Source of the DNA: an uncultured Clostridia bacterium
GTDB taxonomy: Bacteria > Bacillota > Clostridia > Christensenellales > UBA1242
Direction of reading: 5' to 3'
Assembly (NCBI GenBank): GCA_944377305.1
Contig: CALWEL010000010.1
Location: 1 to 55,668 of the forward strand
Length of the DNA: 55,668 nt
The notes under the pieces: model-generated
What the model was told of the DNA's origin: nothing
The model's input: the letters and a program-made list of their open reading frames with translations, nothing else
The model's database searches: none
Program-made: the position numbers and the translations under genes
Shown: one piece after another, positions 26,885 to 36,218 of the stretch
How positions within the stretch are numbered: the stretch's first letter is position 1
Layout: each line of letters opens with the position of its first letter

Positions 26885-29800
26885 ATGATTACTTTTAAAG
26901 AAATTGAAATGGCGGGATTTAAATCCTTTGCCGATGAAACTCATATAAATTTTGACGGAGGAATCACTGCAATTGTTGGTCCGAACGGATGCGGAAAATC
27001 AAACGTAAGTGATGCCATACGTTGGGTATTGGGTGAACAGTCAAGCAAAGCATTGCGTGGTAAATCTATGCAGGATGTCATTTTTGCAGGCACAGAGAAA
27101 AGAAAAAAATTGAGTTATTGCGAAGTGTCTCTTATCTTTGACAATACAAATAAGTGGTTCAATATTGAATATGATGAAGTAGTCATTACAAGGAAACTTT
27201 ATCGAAGTGGAGAGAGCGATTATCAAATCAATAGAAAACCTCGTAGATTGAAAGATATTCGAGATCTTTTATATGATAGTGGTATCGGTAAGGATGGTTA
27301 TTCAATTATTGGTCAGGGTCGAGTCGAAGAGATTATCCAGTCAAAGCCAGAGGAAAGGCGCGCAATCTTTGAAGAAGCTGCAGGAATAGCAAAATATAAG
27401 GCAAGAAAAGTTGAAACTGAGAATAGGCTTGAGCGTGTAAGAGATAATCTCAGTCGTGCGGGAGATATCATAACAGAAGTTGAGCGTAGGCTAGGACCAT
27501 TGAAAAAGCAGAGTGAAGATGCGAAGAAATATCTAGAATATAGAGATATTTTGAAAAATCTAGAGATCAATGCATACATATATCAATACGATCACGCTGC
27601 TCAGACGAAAGAAGAGATCAATGAAAAATTGCAAGGATACAAAGACAATTTAAATATATTGGAAAATAGTTTGCAGACTGAGCAAGCGAAATATGACAAA
27701 TCATTAAATGAAATCAATCAGTTGGATAAAAAGGCTAGCGATCTCCACGAGCAAGTTTTGCACAATACAGTTGCGTTAGAGAAGAAACAAGGAGACACTA
27801 GGCTACTCAATGAGCAAACAAAATATCTGAAAGAGCAAATTGATAGACTAAATAATGAATATGAAAATTACAAATTAGATTATAATCAAAAGATCGCACT
27901 TATCCAGTCTGCCACATCCCTTCGCGATGAAGAAAAGGAAAATTTAAACAAATTATATTCGGAATCTCAGACACTGTCCGAAAGATATTTGCAACTAATA
28001 GACGAATTGGCAAAAAGTGAGGGAGAAAAGGAAGAAAATCAGCGTGCAATGATAGACAACCTTAGCAAACTGACAGACATCAAAGCGAATTTGTCAGCAT
28101 ATATAGCGAAACGCGACACAATGCGCGAAAATGTGAATCAAGACAAAGAAAAATTGACCGAATTAAATTCAGAAAAAACAACATTAGAAAATGAATACAA
28201 TAAATTGCTTAACGAAGTAGAAACAATTAAAAAATCGCAAGAAACCAAGACGGATAATATCTCTAAGATAAATCAAAAACTACAAACGGTGAATCAATCA
28301 ATTGACGATTTGAATTCTCGCATTTTCGCACTTAAAACTAGTATTTCAAACGATACAAATAGGAAAAATATTTTATCCAACTTGCAAGCTGATTTTGAAG
28401 GATATCAATTCGCTGTGAAGAGATTGCTTCAAGAGGGTAAGAACAATCCAAAATTGAATAGTGCGATAAAAGGTGTGATTGGCAATATTATTTCAGTCGA
28501 GCCAAAATTCCAGCAAGCCATCGAAATTGCTCTAGGTGGGAGTATTCAAAACATTGTCACAAAAGATGAAAATGATGCAAAGATTTTGATCGCATATCTA
28601 AAAGAAATGCGTCTTGGTAGAGCTACATTTTTACCAATAACCGCCGTGAAACCTAGAAGTTTGTCTGGATCAGATAGGTCGTATTTATCAAGTGCAGGTT
28701 GCTTAGGTGTGGCGAGCGAATTGGTGAAAACTGACACTGTTTTCAAGCCTGTCATCGAAAGTTTATTAGGCTCCACTGTCGTATGCGATAATCTCGATAA
28801 TGCAGTTTCAATTGCGAAAAAAAGCAATTATTCGTTTAAAATTGTCACATTGGAAGGAGACGTTTTGTCACCACAAGGAAGTATGTCAGGTGGTAGCAAA
28901 AAGAGTAATGATAGTTCACTTCTCAGCAAAGAAACTGAAATTAAGAATTTAGCCAAAAATATAGAAGACAAGACAAAAGAATTGCAAACAGACGAAAACC
29001 AATTGAATTCATATTTATCTGCTAGGAATAAACTAAAAGAATTACTAGATAATGAAACTACATCATTACAGACCTTGAACAATGAATTTTATGCAAAAAA
29101 TACTAGGTTAGAGAGTTTAAAACAAAATATTGCTTCGCTTGAAGAAGATATATTTAGCCTGTCTAGTCAATTGAAAGTTGCGGAAAATATTGTGACTGAT
29201 CTTGAGACTAAGATAAATTCAATCGACAAAATCGAACTTGAATACGCCACATCACAAGCCAAAGTTGGCGAAATTACTGATGATAATAAAAATGCTTACG
29301 AAGAATTGAAACAAAAACGTGACGAATATCAAGAGAGTATGATGCAGTCAAAAGTGAAAATTGCCTCTATTGAAGAAAAAATCAGATCGCTCAATAAAGA
29401 TATAGAAACCTATTCAGCAGATATTGAAAATGTTAAAAAATCAATAGACAAAGTTGAGGCGGAACTTGCTTCTCAACAGAAAGTATACGACGAAGCAACG
29501 AATATGAATCGATCGCAGAGTGAAGATTCTGAAATCGATACAATCAAGCAAACCATTGAAGAATTGAATACCAAACTTTCTCAGTTTGATGAATTCAAGC
29601 AAACTCTTATGAAAGAATTGAAAGATTTGGATGACAAAAAATCTGTTTTGTCAAATGATATTGCTAGATTGAATAATAAAATATATCAAGAAGAGACTCG
29701 ACTTCAGAAAGTCGACCTAGATATTGAAAATATGCAAGAACGTATTTTTGAAGAATATGAAATGACTTATAATGATTGTCTACCATTCAAAGATCAAGAC

Positions 29801-30487
29801 GAAAACTTTGATATCAAAGATGTGATGATTAGAATTAGCAAGACGAAAAATCAAATTACATCTTTAGGGTATGTGAACATAAATGCTATAGAAGAGTATA
29901 AGAGCGAAGGTGCCAGATATGAAGAGATGAATGCTCAAATAGAGGACTTGAAAAAGGCAGAAGAGGACGCAGTGAAGATCATTAAAGATTTGTCCGCTGA
30001 AATGCTTGAAAAGTTCAATGCCGAGTTTGTAAAAATACAAGAAAATTTCACCAAAGTATTCAAAGAATTGTTTGGTGGAGGCAATGCTCGTTTAGAACTT
30101 CTTCCTAGCGAAGATCCTCTCACGGCAGGCGTAGAGATAATTGCCCAACCACCGGGAAAAGTTTTGCAACAAATATCTTTACTCAGCGGTGGAGAAAAGA
30201 CGATGACTGCGATAGCAATTTTGTTTGCTATACTAAAATTGAAACCAATGCCATTCTGTTTCCTAGACGAAATTGAGGCGGCACTTGATGATGCCAATAT
30301 TGAAAGATATGCAAGATACCTCAAGCGCTTTAGCGATGAAACTCAGTTTATTGTCATCACCCACAGAAAACCTACAATGGAACTAGCTGATTCGCTCTAT
30401 GGTGTGACGATGGAAGAAAAGGGTGTCAGCAAAATCGTGTCGGTGAAACTCAGCGATGCTGTCAAAGTTGCGGATACAAATTCATAA
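26885..30487 (+). CDS. smc: Chromosome segregation protein SMC
   Basis: Condensin ATPase that organises and segregates the chromosome with ScpA and ScpB. The 1200-residue protein has Walker A GPNGCGKS (32-39) and QSSKALRG, a first long coiled coil (about 170-500), a hinge (about 510-670, including GVIGNIISVEPKFQQAIEIALG and PQGSMSGGSKK), a second coiled coil (about 680-1020), and the C-terminal head with LSGGEK (about 1099) and Walker B CFLDEIEAALDD (about 1124-1135). GGAG precedes the ATG. It heads the smc-ftsY-ylxM-ffh series, which is conserved in Bacillota; rnc, its usual upstream partner, lies elsewhere in the window. Confidence 0.97.
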   Translation: MITFKEIEMAGFKSFADETHINFDGGITAIVGPNGCGKSNVSDAIRWVLGEQSSKALRGKSMQDVIFAGTEKRKKLSYCEVSLIFDNTNKWFNIEYDEVVITRKLYRSGESDYQINRKPRRLKDIRDLLYDSGIGKDGYSIIGQGRVEEIIQSKPEERRAIFEEAAGIAKYKARKVETENRLERVRDNLSRAGDIITEVERRLGPLKKQSEDAKKYLEYRDILKNLEINAYIYQYDHAAQTKEEINEKLQGYKDNLNILENSLQTEQAKYDKSLNEINQLDKKASDLHEQVLHNTVALEKKQGDTRLLNEQTKYLKEQIDRLNNEYENYKLDYNQKIALIQSATSLRDEEKENLNKLYSESQTLSERYLQLIDELAKSEGEKEENQRAMIDNLSKLTDIKANLSAYIAKRDTMRENVNQDKEKLTELNSEKTTLENEYNKLLNEVETIKKSQETKTDNISKINQKLQTVNQSIDDLNSRIFALKTSISNDTNRKNILSNLQADFEGYQFAVKRLLQEGKNNPKLNSAIKGVIGNIISVEPKFQQAIEIALGGSIQNIVTKDENDAKILIAYLKEMRLGRATFLPITAVKPRSLSGSDRSYLSSAGCLGVASELVKTDTVFKPVIESLLGSTVVCDNLDNAVSIAKKSNYSFKIVTLEGDVLSPQGSMSGGSKKSNDSSLLSKETEIKNLAKNIEDKTKELQTDENQLNSYLSARNKLKELLDNETTSLQTLNNEFYAKNTRLESLKQNIASLEEDIFSLSSQLKVAENIVTDLETKINSIDKIELEYATSQAKVGEITDDNKNAYEELKQKRDEYQESMMQSKVKIASIEEKIRSLNKDIETYSADIENVKKSIDKVEAELASQQKVYDEATNMNRSQSEDSEIDTIKQTIEELNTKLSQFDEFKQTLMKELKDLDDKKSVLSNDIARLNNKIYQEETRLQKVDLDIENMQERIFEEYEMTYNDCLPFKDQDENFDIKDVMIRISKTKNQITSLGYVNINAIEEYKSEGARYEEMNAQIEDLKKAEEDAVKIIKDLSAEMLEKFNAEFVKIQENFTKVFKELFGGGNARLELLPSEDPLTAGVEIIAQPPGKVLQQISLLSGGEKTMTAIAILFAILKLKPMPFCFLDEIEAALDDANIERYARYLKRFSDETQFIVITHRKPTMELADSLYGVTMEEKGVSKIVSVKLSDAVKVADTNS

Positions 30488-30545
30488 TCAATATTTGGTG
30501 TATATTAAATTATTTATACACTAGATATTTTATTTAAGGAGAGAT

Positions 30546-31409
30546 ATGGGAATATTTAAAAGATTTTTTGACAAATTAAAATATACATTCAAACGCACAG
30601 AACTCAATGATGACTTCTATGACGAATTAGAGTCTATTCTAGTGTCTAGTGATATGGGTGTAGAGCAAGCCTTGGATATAATGGATGAGTTGCGTATTAC
30701 TTGCAAGAAAAAACTAATTAAGGATACTGAAAATGCACAAAACGAATTGAAACAAATCTTGATTGATCGGCTTGATGCTGAAGAAGTAGAATTCAATTAT
30801 CCATTAATCATCACAGTGGTCGGCGTAAATGGTGTAGGAAAAACTACCTCTATTGCCAAGATGACCAAATTTTTTCAAAATAAGAAAAAATCTGTTTTGC
30901 TTGCTGCAGGGGACACTTTCCGTGCGGCTGCTACTGAGCAATTATCCAATTGGGCAGATAAATTGAAAGTCAAAATTGTGAAACAAGGCGAGGGGGCGGA
31001 TTCTGCATCAGTAGTGTTTGATGCAATCACCAGTATGAAAGCGAAAAACTATGACGTACTCATTGTAGACACTGCGGGAAGATTGCATACGAAAACTAAT
31101 CTTATGAAAGAATTGGAAAAGATAAATAATATAGTCAATAGAGAATATCCAGAAGCGCAGAAATTAAACTTAATAGTCCTAGATGCATCTATTGGTCAAA
31201 ACTCAATTGCGCAGGTAAAAGCATTCAAAGACACTGTCAACATCGATGGCATTGTCCTTACCAAATTGGATGGCACTGCAAAAGGTGGAGTAGTATATCC
31301 TATTATCAACGAATTGCAAGTTCCTATCATCTTCACGGGCTTTGGTGAAAAAGTTGACGATTTGGATGTTTTTGACAAAACTAGTTTCGTAGAAAAAATA
31401 TTGATGTGA
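30546..31409 (+). CDS. ftsY: Signal recognition particle receptor FtsY
   Basis: Membrane-associated SRP GTPase that receives ribosome-SRP complexes. The 287-residue protein is a minimal NG-domain form without the acidic A domain. It has the helical N domain, G1 GVNGVGKTT (about 93-101), GDTFRAAATEQL, G3 DTAGRLHT (about 178-185) and G4 TKLDGTAKGG. AAGGAG precedes the ATG. The next gene, ylxM, begins just after its stop. Ffh, its partner GTPase, is two genes downstream, so the targeting pathway is encoded together. Confidence 0.96.
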   Translation: MGIFKRFFDKLKYTFKRTELNDDFYDELESILVSSDMGVEQALDIMDELRITCKKKLIKDTENAQNELKQILIDRLDAEEVEFNYPLIITVVGVNGVGKTTSIAKMTKFFQNKKKSVLLAAGDTFRAAATEQLSNWADKLKVKIVKQGEGADSASVVFDAITSMKAKNYDVLIVDTAGRLHTKTNLMKELEKINNIVNREYPEAQKLNLIVLDASIGQNSIAQVKAFKDTVNIDGIVLTKLDGTAKGGVVYPIINELQVPIIFTGFGEKVDDLDVFDKTSFVEKILM

Positions 31410-31420
31410 TGAGGCACAAA

Positions 31421-31741
31421 ATGGATATAAAAAGGCGTGTAGAAATTGCTGTTTTAGTAAAATACTATGGCAAATTACTTACAGATAAACAACAAAAAAT
31501 TATCGAAATGTATGTAGACAACAATTTGTCTTTATCAGAAGTGAGCGAAGAATTGAATATCACTAGGCAAGCAGTCAAGGACACTCTTGATACTGCAATA
31601 AATTCATTAGAATCTATTGAAAATAAATTGCATTTTATACAACGTGATGCTAAAATAAAAAAATGTTTAGAAGACAAATCAGCCAATCAAATAGATTTAC
31701 CTACTCGGTTGGAGATAATATCAATATTGGAGGATAATTAA
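31421..31741 (+). CDS. ylxM: YlxM family SRP-associated DNA-binding-like protein
   Basis: The 106-residue protein has a sigma-70 region 4-like helix-turn-helix: LTDKQQKIIEMYVDNNLSL (about 19-37) followed by SEVSEELNITRQAVKDTL, and a helical tail. The YlxM family lies beside ffh in Bacillota and in streptococci helps SRP function. The start at 31421 is chosen because GATGAGG lies seven bases before it; the frame is open from 31406. The gene overlaps ffh by one base (TAATG), which shows tight coupling. Confidence 0.92.
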   Translation: MDIKRRVEIAVLVKYYGKLLTDKQQKIIEMYVDNNLSLSEVSEELNITRQAVKDTLDTAINSLESIENKLHFIQRDAKIKKCLEDKSANQIDLPTRLEIISILEDN

Positions 31742-33087
31742 TGGCACTATTTTCAAGTTTGAGCGAGAGATTGAATCATATATTCAGCAAAATGACCAAG
31801 CACGGAAAATTGACAGCGCTTGAAATTAAGGAAGCAATGCGTGAAATACGTGTAGCCTTATTGGAAGCTGATGTCAATTTTTCAGTGGCGAAAGATTTTA
31901 TAGCCAAGGTGAGCGAACTAGCAGTTGGAGAAGAGATTTTGAAAAGTCTCACTCCTACACAACAAGTAATTAAAATTGTTCGTGATAATCTTATAGAATT
32001 GATGGGTGGTGAAAATCAAAAATTAAATGTTTCACCAAAACCACCAACAGTCATAATGATGTGTGGACTTCAGGGTAGTGGTAAAACTACTATGTGCGGT
32101 AAACTTGCCTTGAAATTGAAAAAAGAAGGTAAAAAACCGCTACTAGTGGCGTGTGATATTTATAGACCAGCGGCAATTGATCAACTGAAAGTGTTGGGGA
32201 AATCGATCCAAATCGATGTTTTTGAACGCGGAACACAAAATCCAGTGAAGACCTGCAAAGAAGCGGTTGCTTATGCAGAAAAATTTAGTCTTGATACTGT
32301 CATAATTGATACAGCAGGACGGTTGCAAATAGACGAAAAATTGATGCAAGAATTGAAAGAGATCAAAAGGGCAATTAATCCTACCGAAATTTTACTCGTA
32401 ATAGATGCTATGATTGGTCAAGAGGCCGTGGCAGTATCTACCGCATTCAATGACGCATTAGATGTCAGCGGCGTGGTTCTTACCAAAATAGACGGAGATA
32501 CACGTGGTGGCGCAGCGCTTTCGATTCGTTCCGTGATTGGAAAACCAATCAAATTTGTCGGTGTTGGTGAAAAATTGACAGATATAGAACCTTTTTATCC
32601 AGATAGAATGGCGTCTCGAATCTTGGGAATGGGGGATGTACTAACCTTGATTGACAAGGCTCAAGAGGCAATGGATGAAAAGACTGCAAAGGAAATGGAA
32701 CGAAAGTTTAAAGAAAACAGTTTCGATCTTAATGATTATATTGAGCAGGTAAACTCGTTGAAAAAAATGGGCGGATTGAAATCTGTGTTGTCTATGATGC
32801 CTGGTATCAGCGGAAAATTGAAACAAATAGAAGACCAAATTGACGAGAAAAAGTTGGAAAGAAACAAGGCAATTATCCAATCTATGACGCCTAAAGAGCG
32901 AGCTAATCCGGATATAATCAACGGGAGTCGTCGTCAGCGAATAGCAAAAGGCGCGGGAGTGGAAGTGAGCGATGTCAATCTGCTTATCAAACAATTCAAT
33001 CAGAGCAAAGAGATGATGAAAATGATGAAAAATCCTAAAGCTTATGGCGGGAAAATGGCTATGATACGTAAACTAATGGGTAATTAA
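31741..33087 (+). CDS. ffh: Signal recognition particle protein Ffh
   Basis: SRP54-type GTPase that binds signal peptides and 4.5S RNA. The 448-residue protein has the N domain, G1 GLQGSGKTT (about 109-117), CDIYRPAAIDQL, G3 DTAGR, G4 TKIDGDTRGG, and the methionine-rich M domain (about 300-448, ending KEMMKMMKNPKAYGGKM). All conserved elements are present. The ATG shares its A with the ylxM stop. The gene for the 4.5S RNA was not seen in the window. Confidence 0.97.
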   Translation: MALFSSLSERLNHIFSKMTKHGKLTALEIKEAMREIRVALLEADVNFSVAKDFIAKVSELAVGEEILKSLTPTQQVIKIVRDNLIELMGGENQKLNVSPKPPTVIMMCGLQGSGKTTMCGKLALKLKKEGKKPLLVACDIYRPAAIDQLKVLGKSIQIDVFERGTQNPVKTCKEAVAYAEKFSLDTVIIDTAGRLQIDEKLMQELKEIKRAINPTEILLVIDAMIGQEAVAVSTAFNDALDVSGVVLTKIDGDTRGGAALSIRSVIGKPIKFVGVGEKLTDIEPFYPDRMASRILGMGDVLTLIDKAQEAMDEKTAKEMERKFKENSFDLNDYIEQVNSLKKMGGLKSVLSMMPGISGKLKQIEDQIDEKKLERNKAIIQSMTPKERANPDIINGSRRQRIAKGAGVEVSDVNLLIKQFNQSKEMMKMMKNPKAYGGKMAMIRKLMGN

Positions 33088-33321
33088 TTTAGTTCGAAAT
33101 TCTTTGATTTATTCAAATTTATTAAGTTTATTTAATTAAATTTGTCAAAATTTTGGTTTAATAATAATTTATTCGTATTTAGTATGATCTAATTAAAGAA
33201 GAGAGCAAATATAGCAAGTGATTGATTAAATATTTTGTTTAGAGTGAATATATCAATTGATATATAAAATATAAGAGTTTTTAATCAAATTAATTTAAAA
33301 TAAAAAAAATTCAAAAAACTC

Positions 33322-33350
33322 TTTACATTATGAATACTTTATGTTATAAT
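33322..33350 (+). promoter_or_regulatory. Promoter of the rpsP operon
   Basis: TTTACA (33322-33327), 17 bases, perfect TATAAT (33345-33350). A perfect 11-bp inverted repeat (CTTTACATTAT at 33321-33331, ATAATGTAAAG at 33346-33356) covers both boxes and could be an operator. Confidence 0.75.
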
Positions 33351-33364
33351 GTAAAGCGAAAATA

Positions 33365-33417
33365 CTTTACAGATATTCATCTAATTAATTACTATTTGAA
33401 ATGAATTTTATGTAAAG
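33365..33417 (+). promoter_or_regulatory. Candidate S16 mRNA leader hairpin
   Basis: In the transcribed leader, CTTTACA-GAT-ATTCAT (33365-33380) can pair with ATGAAT-TTTA-TGTAAAG (33401-33417): 13 pairs with one internal loop and a 20-base loop. It ends about ten bases before the AAGGAG of rpsP. The outer arms repeat the core of the promoter repeat. Regulation is inference. Confidence 0.45.
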
Positions 33418-33437
33418 GAATATTAAAAGGAGAAGTT

Positions 33438-33734
33438 ATGGCAGTTAAAATCAGATTGACACGTTTAGGAGACAAGAAATCACCTTTCTATCGCGTTGTT
33501 GTGGCTGACTCGCGCGTAGCTAGAGATGGCAAGTACATTGAGCAAATAGGCACATACAATCCACTTGTAGAGCCTGATAAACAACTCAATATCAACAAAG
33601 AACTTGCTGAAAAGTGGCTTAAGAATGGCGCCCAACCTACTGAAACAACGAAATCAATCCTTCAAAGAGTTGGTGTTTTGGAAGTTAAAGGTAATTCAGT
33701 TCCTAAAACAAATAACAAAAAGAAAAAATCATAA
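33438..33734 (+). CDS. rpsP: 30S ribosomal protein S16
   Basis: Small-subunit protein needed for 30S assembly. The 98-residue product starts [30 protein letters not shown] (family signature) and has the EQIGTYNPL block and a Lys-rich tail. AAAAGGAG precedes the ATG. It heads rpsP-khpA, followed by rimM-trmD, the conserved S16/KH/RimM/TrmD set. The strong promoter with an overlapping inverted repeat and a leader hairpin suggests controlled expression. Confidence 0.97.
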   Translation: MAVKIRLTRLGDKKSPFYRVVVADSRVARDGKYIEQIGTYNPLVEPDKQLNINKELAEKWLKNGAQPTETTKSILQRVGVLEVKGNSVPKTNNKKKKS

Positions 33735-33750
33735 GCATAAGGAGTAATTT

Positions 33751-33984
33751 ATGCAAGAGATGTTAGATTATATCGTCAAAAATATGGTATCAAATCCTGA
33801 TGCCGTTGAGATTGCAGATGAGAGTAAGGGCAAGACTAAAATTTTCAAGGTTAAGGTTTTGAAAAAAGATCTAGGCGCTGTGATTGGCAGGAATGGCAAT
33901 ATTGCTAATGCAATCAGAACGGTTGTAAAATCTCTTGGCAATCCTAGAGAAAAATTAGTCATCAAATTTGATGCCAAGAATTGA
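33751..33984 (+). CDS. khpA: KH-domain RNA-binding protein KhpA
   Basis: A 77-residue single KH-domain protein. The GxxG loop is GRNG (46-49) within LGAVIGRNGNIANAIRTVV. KhpA (YlqC) binds RNA, often with KhpB, and affects cell-division and cell-wall genes in Gram-positive bacteria. AAGGAG lies before the ATG. The gene is 16 bases after rpsP and ends at an intrinsic terminator, so rpsP and khpA form one unit. Confidence 0.95.
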   Translation: MQEMLDYIVKNMVSNPDAVEIADESKGKTKIFKVKVLKKDLGAVIGRNGNIANAIRTVVKSLGNPREKLVIKFDAKN

Positions 33985-34002
33985 TATGACAAAAAAATTA
34001 AG

Positions 34003-34026
34003 ACTTGCTTATGCAAGTTTTTTTAT
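34003..34026 (+). terminator. Intrinsic terminator after khpA
   Basis: ACTTGC pairs with GCAAGT around TTAT, followed by seven T; it starts 18 bases after the khpA stop. Confidence 0.88.
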
Positions 34027-34070
34027 TGCAATAAAAACTTAATTATGTTAAAATAAATATGGAGATAATT

Positions 34071-34571
34071 ATGTCAAACATTCTAGAAATAGGCAAAATC
34101 GTTCGTCCGCACGGAATTAAAGGTGCTGTCAAGATAATCAGCTATATTGAAGATGTCGACTTCACTATGTTCAAGCAAATATTGATAGGAAAGAAATTGG
34201 AGAAAGGGAATATCACAAAGATTTCATTATTAAATAAAGACGCATATTTGGTCTACATTGATATTATTCCAAACATAGATATAGCGGAGAAATATCGCAA
34301 TCAATATATATATATTGATAGATCAGAATATAAAGAATTTAAAGATAAAATATATTTATCAGATTTGATTGGTGCTCCCGTATTGGATGAAAATCGAGAA
34401 AAATTAGGCGAATTAATAGATTTTGATGACTATGGCGCTAGTGTGATTTTGCAAATTAAGGTAGGGCCAGTCACTTATTCATTACCATTCGTGGAGGATA
34501 TAGTGATATATGATGACAAATTGAATGCATTTGTGACAACAAAACAAAAATTCGAGGATCTACGCGTATGA
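34071..34571 (+). CDS. rimM: 16S rRNA processing protein RimM
   Basis: 30S maturation factor that binds S19. The 166-residue protein has the N-terminal beta-barrel beginning ILEIGKIVRPHGIKGAVKI (family signature) and a PRC-barrel domain with YLSDLIGAPVLDENREKLGEL and LPFVEDIVIYDD near the end. The start at 34071 follows GGAGATAATT; a frame extension to 34059 contains that SD. The 3' end overlaps trmD by four bases (ATGA), so the two are coupled. Confidence 0.95.
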   Translation: MSNILEIGKIVRPHGIKGAVKIISYIEDVDFTMFKQILIGKKLEKGNITKISLLNKDAYLVYIDIIPNIDIAEKYRNQYIYIDRSEYKEFKDKIYLSDLIGAPVLDENREKLGELIDFDDYGASVILQIKVGPVTYSLPFVEDIVIYDDKLNAFVTTKQKFEDLRV

Positions 34572-35236
34572 GAATTGATATTTTATCATTATTTCCTGAA
34601 ATGTTCGCTCCACTCAAAAAGAGTATAATTAAACGTGCTGTCACAGATGAAAAGGTAGAAATTAATATTATCAACATTCGAGACTTTGCGTCTGCACCAC
34701 ATTATAAATGCGATGACGAGCCATTTGGCGGAGGAGCGGGAATGGTAATGATGTGTGAGCCAATTTACAAGGCAATTGAAAGTATAAAAACTGATGATTG
34801 CAAAATTTTTTATATGTCACCTAGAGGGAAGAGATTTTCTCAAACTAAAGCACGCGAGATGTCAAAATTGGAACATATTATATTGCTTTGCGGGCACTAT
34901 GAAGGGGTTGATCAACGTGTGATTGATATGTTTGATATGGAAGAAATTTCAATTGGAGATTATATTTTGACAGGTGGAGAATTGCCTGCTATGGTGATAA
35001 CGGACGCTATAGTTCGCCTTATTCCTAACGTAATCACACCAGATAGCATAGTAGAGGAAAGTTTTTCAAATGATGTACTCGAATACAATCAATATACTCG
35101 TCCCTCAGTGTTTATGGGGTATTCGGTACCAGAGGTACTTCTGAGCGGAAATCATAAAAAAATTGCGGAATATAGGAAGAAACAATCAATCGAGATCACG
35201 AAAAAGAATCGTCCTGATTTGTTGAAAGAAAAATGA
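34568..35236 (+). CDS. trmD: tRNA (guanine37-N1)-methyltransferase
   Basis: SPOUT enzyme that makes m1G37 in tRNAs reading CNN codons and prevents frameshifting. The 222-residue protein has RIDILSLFPEMF at the start, PFGGGAGMVM (about 53-62), and the trefoil knot LLCGHYEGVDQRV followed by EISIGDYILTGGELPAM. All motifs are intact. The start overlaps rimM (ATGA). A terminator follows; its loop also carries the -35 box of the next promoter. Confidence 0.97.
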   Translation: MRIDILSLFPEMFAPLKKSIIKRAVTDEKVEINIINIRDFASAPHYKCDDEPFGGGAGMVMMCEPIYKAIESIKTDDCKIFYMSPRGKRFSQTKAREMSKLEHIILLCGHYEGVDQRVIDMFDMEEISIGDYILTGGELPAMVITDAIVRLIPNVITPDSIVEESFSNDVLEYNQYTRPSVFMGYSVPEVLLSGNHKKIAEYRKKQSIEITKKNRPDLLKEK

Positions 35237-35329
35237 AATATAAACAATATTATGAAACATTAGATTTGAAGATTTTAAATGATTGAACGTACTACATTAA
35301 ATCTAAAACAAATATTTTTTTTGAAAAGG

Positions 35330-35361
35330 CAAAATAAATATTGAGTTTATTTTGTTTTTTT
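35330..35361 (+). terminator. Intrinsic terminator after trmD, overlapping the rbgA promoter
   Basis: CAAAATAAA (35330-35338) pairs with TTTATTTTG (35346-35354), seven-base loop, then TTTTTTT. The loop carries the TTGAGT -35 box of the next gene. Confidence 0.75.
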
Positions 35362-35369
35362 GTTATAAT
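35341..35369 (+). promoter_or_regulatory. Promoter of rbgA, predicted leaderless
   Basis: TTGAGT (35341-35346), 17 bases, perfect TATAAT (35364-35369). The ATG at 35376 lies six bases after the -10, at the expected transcription start. No SD precedes it. Confidence 0.7.
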
Positions 35370-35375
35370 ACAATT

Positions 35376-36218
35376 ATGATTAATTGGTTTCCCGGTCATA
35401 TGAATAAGACATTAAAGCAAATGCAACAGGATAGCAAAATTTGCGATTGTTTTGTATATATTTTGGATTCACGTTGCCCATTGTCTTGCATTAATCCAGA
35501 ATTTGTAAAAGTTATAGGAAATAAACCTATAATTTTCGTCTTGAACAAATCTGATTTAGTAGAGAAAAAAGATATAGAAAAATTTGTACAATTCTTTTCT
35601 TCTCAAGGGCGAACTTGCGTCAGTTTAAATGCCACAATATCTGGTAATGGTAAAATTATTATTAGCGCTATAAAGACAGTATTTAAGGATAGATTACAAA
35701 AAAACAAAGAAAAAAATGTAAAATTTATTATTCGTGCAATGATACTAGGTATTCCAAACTCAGGGAAATCAACGATTGTGAACAATCTTTGTAGAAAGGC
35801 TAGAGCAATCACAGGAAATAGAGCAGGGGTGACCAAAAGCAAGCAATGGATAAAACTTGATAGTGATATAGAAGTGATGGATACTCCTGGTGTGCTCTTA
35901 CCTAATTTTGACAATGAAGAAAATGCATATAATCTCGCTATCACAGGGGCAATAAAAGACGAAATTTTGTATCAACCAGATGTGGCAGTTCAATTGATCA
36001 AAAGGTTACAATCTTTAGGTAAAGAAAAAATTTTGAATTCAAAATATGGTGTAGATACCGATAATAATATACAAGAAATAGAAATATTAAAATTAATTGG
36101 CAAAAAGCGTGGCTGTCTTATTAAGGGTGGCGAAATAGACATCGAACGAAGTGCAAAAATGCTTATCACTGATTTTAGATCTGGGAAACTTGGAAAAATA
36201 TGCTTGGAGATTATATGA
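35376..36218 (+). CDS. rbgA: Ribosome biogenesis GTPase RbgA (YlqF)
   Basis: Circularly permuted GTPase required for late 50S assembly. The 280-residue protein starts MINWFPGHMNKTLKQM, the YlqF signature. Its G motifs come in permuted order: G4 NKSD (57-60), then G1 GIPNSGKST (125-133), then G3 DTPG (169-172). A frame extension upstream to 35352 is rejected because it crosses the promoter. There is no SD; the -10 box ends six bases before the ATG. It overlaps rnhB by four bases (ATGA). Confidence 0.95.
   Translation: MINWFPGHMNKTLKQMQQDSKICDCFVYILDSRCPLSCINPEFVKVIGNKPIIFVLNKSDLVEKKDIEKFVQFFSSQGRTCVSLNATISGNGKIIISAIKTVFKDRLQKNKEKNVKFIIRAMILGIPNSGKSTIVNNLCRKARAITGNRAGVTKSKQWIKLDSDIEVMDTPGVLLPNFDNEENAYNLAITGAIKDEILYQPDVAVQLIKRLQSLGKEKILNSKYGVDTDNNIQEIEILKLIGKKRGCLIKGGEIDIERSAKMLITDFRSGKLGKICLEII

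Larger units (their letters stand above)
33088..33437 (+). other. Intergenic region with rpsP promoter and structured leader
   Basis: The first 230 bases after ffh are AT-rich, with no gene and no clear terminator. The last 120 bases hold a strong promoter overlapped by an inverted repeat and a leader hairpin, listed separately. Confidence 0.6.
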
